Part shown: positions 4,790-5,968 of the stretch, one piece after another
Numbering within the stretch: the stretch's first letter is position 1
Layout of the letters: each line of letters opens with the position of its first letter
From: Boseongicola sp. SB0662_bin_57
GTDB taxonomy: Bacteria > Pseudomonadota > Alphaproteobacteria > Rhodobacterales > Rhodobacteraceae
Assembly: GCA_009839535.1 (NCBI GenBank)
Contig: VXPN01000198.1
Coordinates: 1 to 5,968 of the forward strand
Length of the DNA stretch: 5,968 nucleotides
Reading direction: 5' to 3'
The notes under the pieces: generated by a model
What the model was told of the DNA's origin: nothing
The model's input: the letters and a program-made list of their open reading frames with translations, nothing else
Databases searched by the model: none
Program-made: the position numbers and the translations under genes

Positions 4790-5965
4790 TCAGTCGAGGA
4801 TGTTGGAGACGACGCCGGAGCCGACGGTGCGCCCGCCCTCGCGGATCGCGAAGCGCAGGCCCTTCTCCATCGCGATCGGCGCGATCAGCTCGGCGGTGAA
4901 CTTCAGGTTGTCCCCGGGCATCACCATCTCCGTCCCCTCGGGAAGCGTCACCGTCCCCGTCACGTCCGTCGTCCGGAAGTAGAACTGCGGGCGGTAGTTC
5001 GCGAAGAACGGCGTGTGACGCCCGCCCTCCTCCTTCGTCAGCACGTACACCTCGCACTCGAAACGCGTGTGCGGCGTCACCGAGCCCGGCGCGCACAGCA
5101 CCTGCCCGCGCTCCACGCCGTCCCGGTCGACCCCCCGCAGAAGCGCCCCGATGTTGTCCCCCGCCTCGCCCCGGTCCAGCAGCTTCCGGAACATCTCGAC
5201 CCCCGTGCAGGTCGTCTTCCGCGTCTCCCGGATGCCAACGACCTCGATCTCGTCGCCGACGTTGATCACGCCCCGCTCGACGCGACCCGTCACCACCGTC
5301 CCGCGGCCCGAGATCGAGAACACGTCCTCGATCGGCATCAGGAACGGCTGGTCGATCGCCCGCTCGGGCTGCGGGATGTAGCCGTCGACCGCGTCCATCA
5401 GCTCCCGCAGCCGCTCCGCCCCCACCGCGTCGTCCCGACCCTCCAGCGCCGCAAGCGCCGAGCCCGCGACCACAGGGATGTCGTCGCCCGGGAACTCGTA
5501 GGCGCTCAGAAGCTCGCGGACCTCCATCTCCACAAGCTCCAGGAGCTCCGGGTCGTCCACCTGGTCAACCTTGTTCAGGAACACCACAAGCGCAGGGACC
5601 CCGACCTGGCGCGCAAGCAGGATGTGCTCCCGCGTCTGCGGCATCGGGCCGTCCGCCGCGCTCACAACAAGGATCGCGCCGTCCATCTGCGCCGCACCCG
5701 TGATCATGTTCTTCACGTAGTCCGCGTGCCCGGGGCAGTCGACATGCGCGTAGTGCCGCGCAGACGTCTCATACTCCACGTGCGCCGTCGAGATCGTGAT
5801 CCCGCGCGCCTTCTCCTCCGGAGCCGCGTCGATCTGCTCATACGCCTTGAACTCGCCGAACTGCTTCGTGATCGCCGCCGTCAGCGTCGTCTTCCCGTGG
5901 TCCACGTGGCCGATCGTCCCAACGTTCACGTGCGGCTTCGTGCGGTCAAACTTTTCCTTCGCCAT
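4790..5965 (-). CDS. tuf: Translation elongation factor Tu (EF-Tu)
   Basis: EF-Tu is the GTPase that carries aminoacyl-tRNA to the ribosomal A site. The 391-residue protein is complete. G1 is G19-HVDHGK-T26, switch I has RGITI (54-58), switch II is DCPGH (76-80), G4 is NKVD (131-134) and G5 is SAL (169-171). Domains 2 and 3 follow, including the well-conserved GRGTVVTGRVERG and TPFFANYRPQFYFRTTDVTG segments. The ATG is 3 bases from the window edge, so its ribosome-binding site and promoter are outside. Codons end almost always in C or G, more strongly than in the neighbouring accessory genes, as expected for a highly expressed gene. Many alphaproteobacteria carry a second, near-identical tuf next to fusA in the str operon; the tuf beside tRNA-Trp, secE and nusG is the other copy. 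Confidence 0.99.
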   Translation of the reverse strand: MAKEKFDRTKPHVNVGTIGHVDHGKTTLTAAITKQFGEFKAYEQIDAAPEEKARGITISTAHVEYETSARHYAHVDCPGHADYVKNMITGAAQMDGAILVVSAADGPMPQTREHILLARQVGVPALVVFLNKVDQVDDPELLELVEMEVRELLSAYEFPGDDIPVVAGSALAALEGRDDAVGAERLRELMDAVDGYIPQPERAIDQPFLMPIEDVFSISGRGTVVTGRVERGVINVGDEIEVVGIRETRKTTCTGVEMFRKLLDRGEAGDNIGALLRGVDRDGVERGQVLCAPGSVTPHTRFECEVYVLTKEEGGRHTPFFANYRPQFYFRTTDVTGTVTLPEGTEMVMPGDNLKFTAELIAPIAMEKGLRFAIREGGRTVGSGVVSNILD

Positions 5966-5968
5966 AGT

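Noticed and set aside
4596..5381. Frames overlapping tuf in other phases and on the other strand
   Set aside because: They are by-products of the extreme third-position GC of tuf and have arginine/serine/proline-rich products.
1..5968. CRISPR arrays, transposase genes or tandem repeats
   Set aside because: No regularly spaced repeats, transposase motifs or tandem arrays were seen on reading the window.

Overview
The window looks like alphaproteobacterial chromosome, most probably from the Rhodobacterales or a close relative. The evidence is GC-rich coding sequence, a 391-residue EF-Tu, a 65-residue SecE with the family's NPxxFxQQVRxEVxKVxWP start, and the conserved order tuf - tRNA-Trp - secE - nusG. 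The order assignment is a recognition call; no search could be run. All four core genes lie on the minus strand and read from right to left. rplK/rplA would be expected just beyond position 1.

Layout from right to left (the direction of core transcription): complete tuf (5965-4790), then an intrinsic terminator (4671-4711). A weak promoter candidate precedes tRNA-Trp with encoded CCA (4579-4504). Downstream of the tRNA come a 9-bp hairpin and a second terminator-like hairpin (4399-4432). Next is an accessory gene on the opposite strand (3277-4260), a single-chain nucleotidyltransferase (MNT)-HEPN protein. It is preceded by about 650 bp with no convincing gene (2613-3240). secE (2559-2362) follows with its own promoter. 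A second opposite-strand accessory gene, an extended SDR (NAD-dependent epimerase/dehydratase; 1204-2181), comes next. nusG (882-349) follows with its own promoter and a leader of about 95 nt. Positions 1-348 are non-coding but contain hairpins and are probably the nusG-rplK intergenic region or rplK leader.

The core genes serve translation (EF-Tu, tRNA-Trp), protein export (SecE of SecYEG) and transcription elongation (NusG). In most bacteria secE and nusG are adjacent and co-transcribed. Here they are about 1.5 kb apart with an inverted metabolic gene between them. Each has a similar promoter-like sequence upstream: TTGAAT-N17-TATTTG for secE and TTGAAC-N17-TATTTC for nusG. This suggests a conserved cluster opened by two insertions and kept working by separate promoters.

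The most system-like item is the MNT-HEPN fusion. It has a GSx10DxD nucleotidyltransferase motif and an RxxxxH HEPN ribonuclease motif followed by a tyrosine. In known two-gene MntA/HepT toxin-antitoxin pairs these modules are separate proteins. The gene may give a leaderless transcript, and a good ribosome-binding site precedes an in-frame ATG at the start of the HEPN half, so it may produce both a fusion and a free HEPN protein. These are inferences from sequence.
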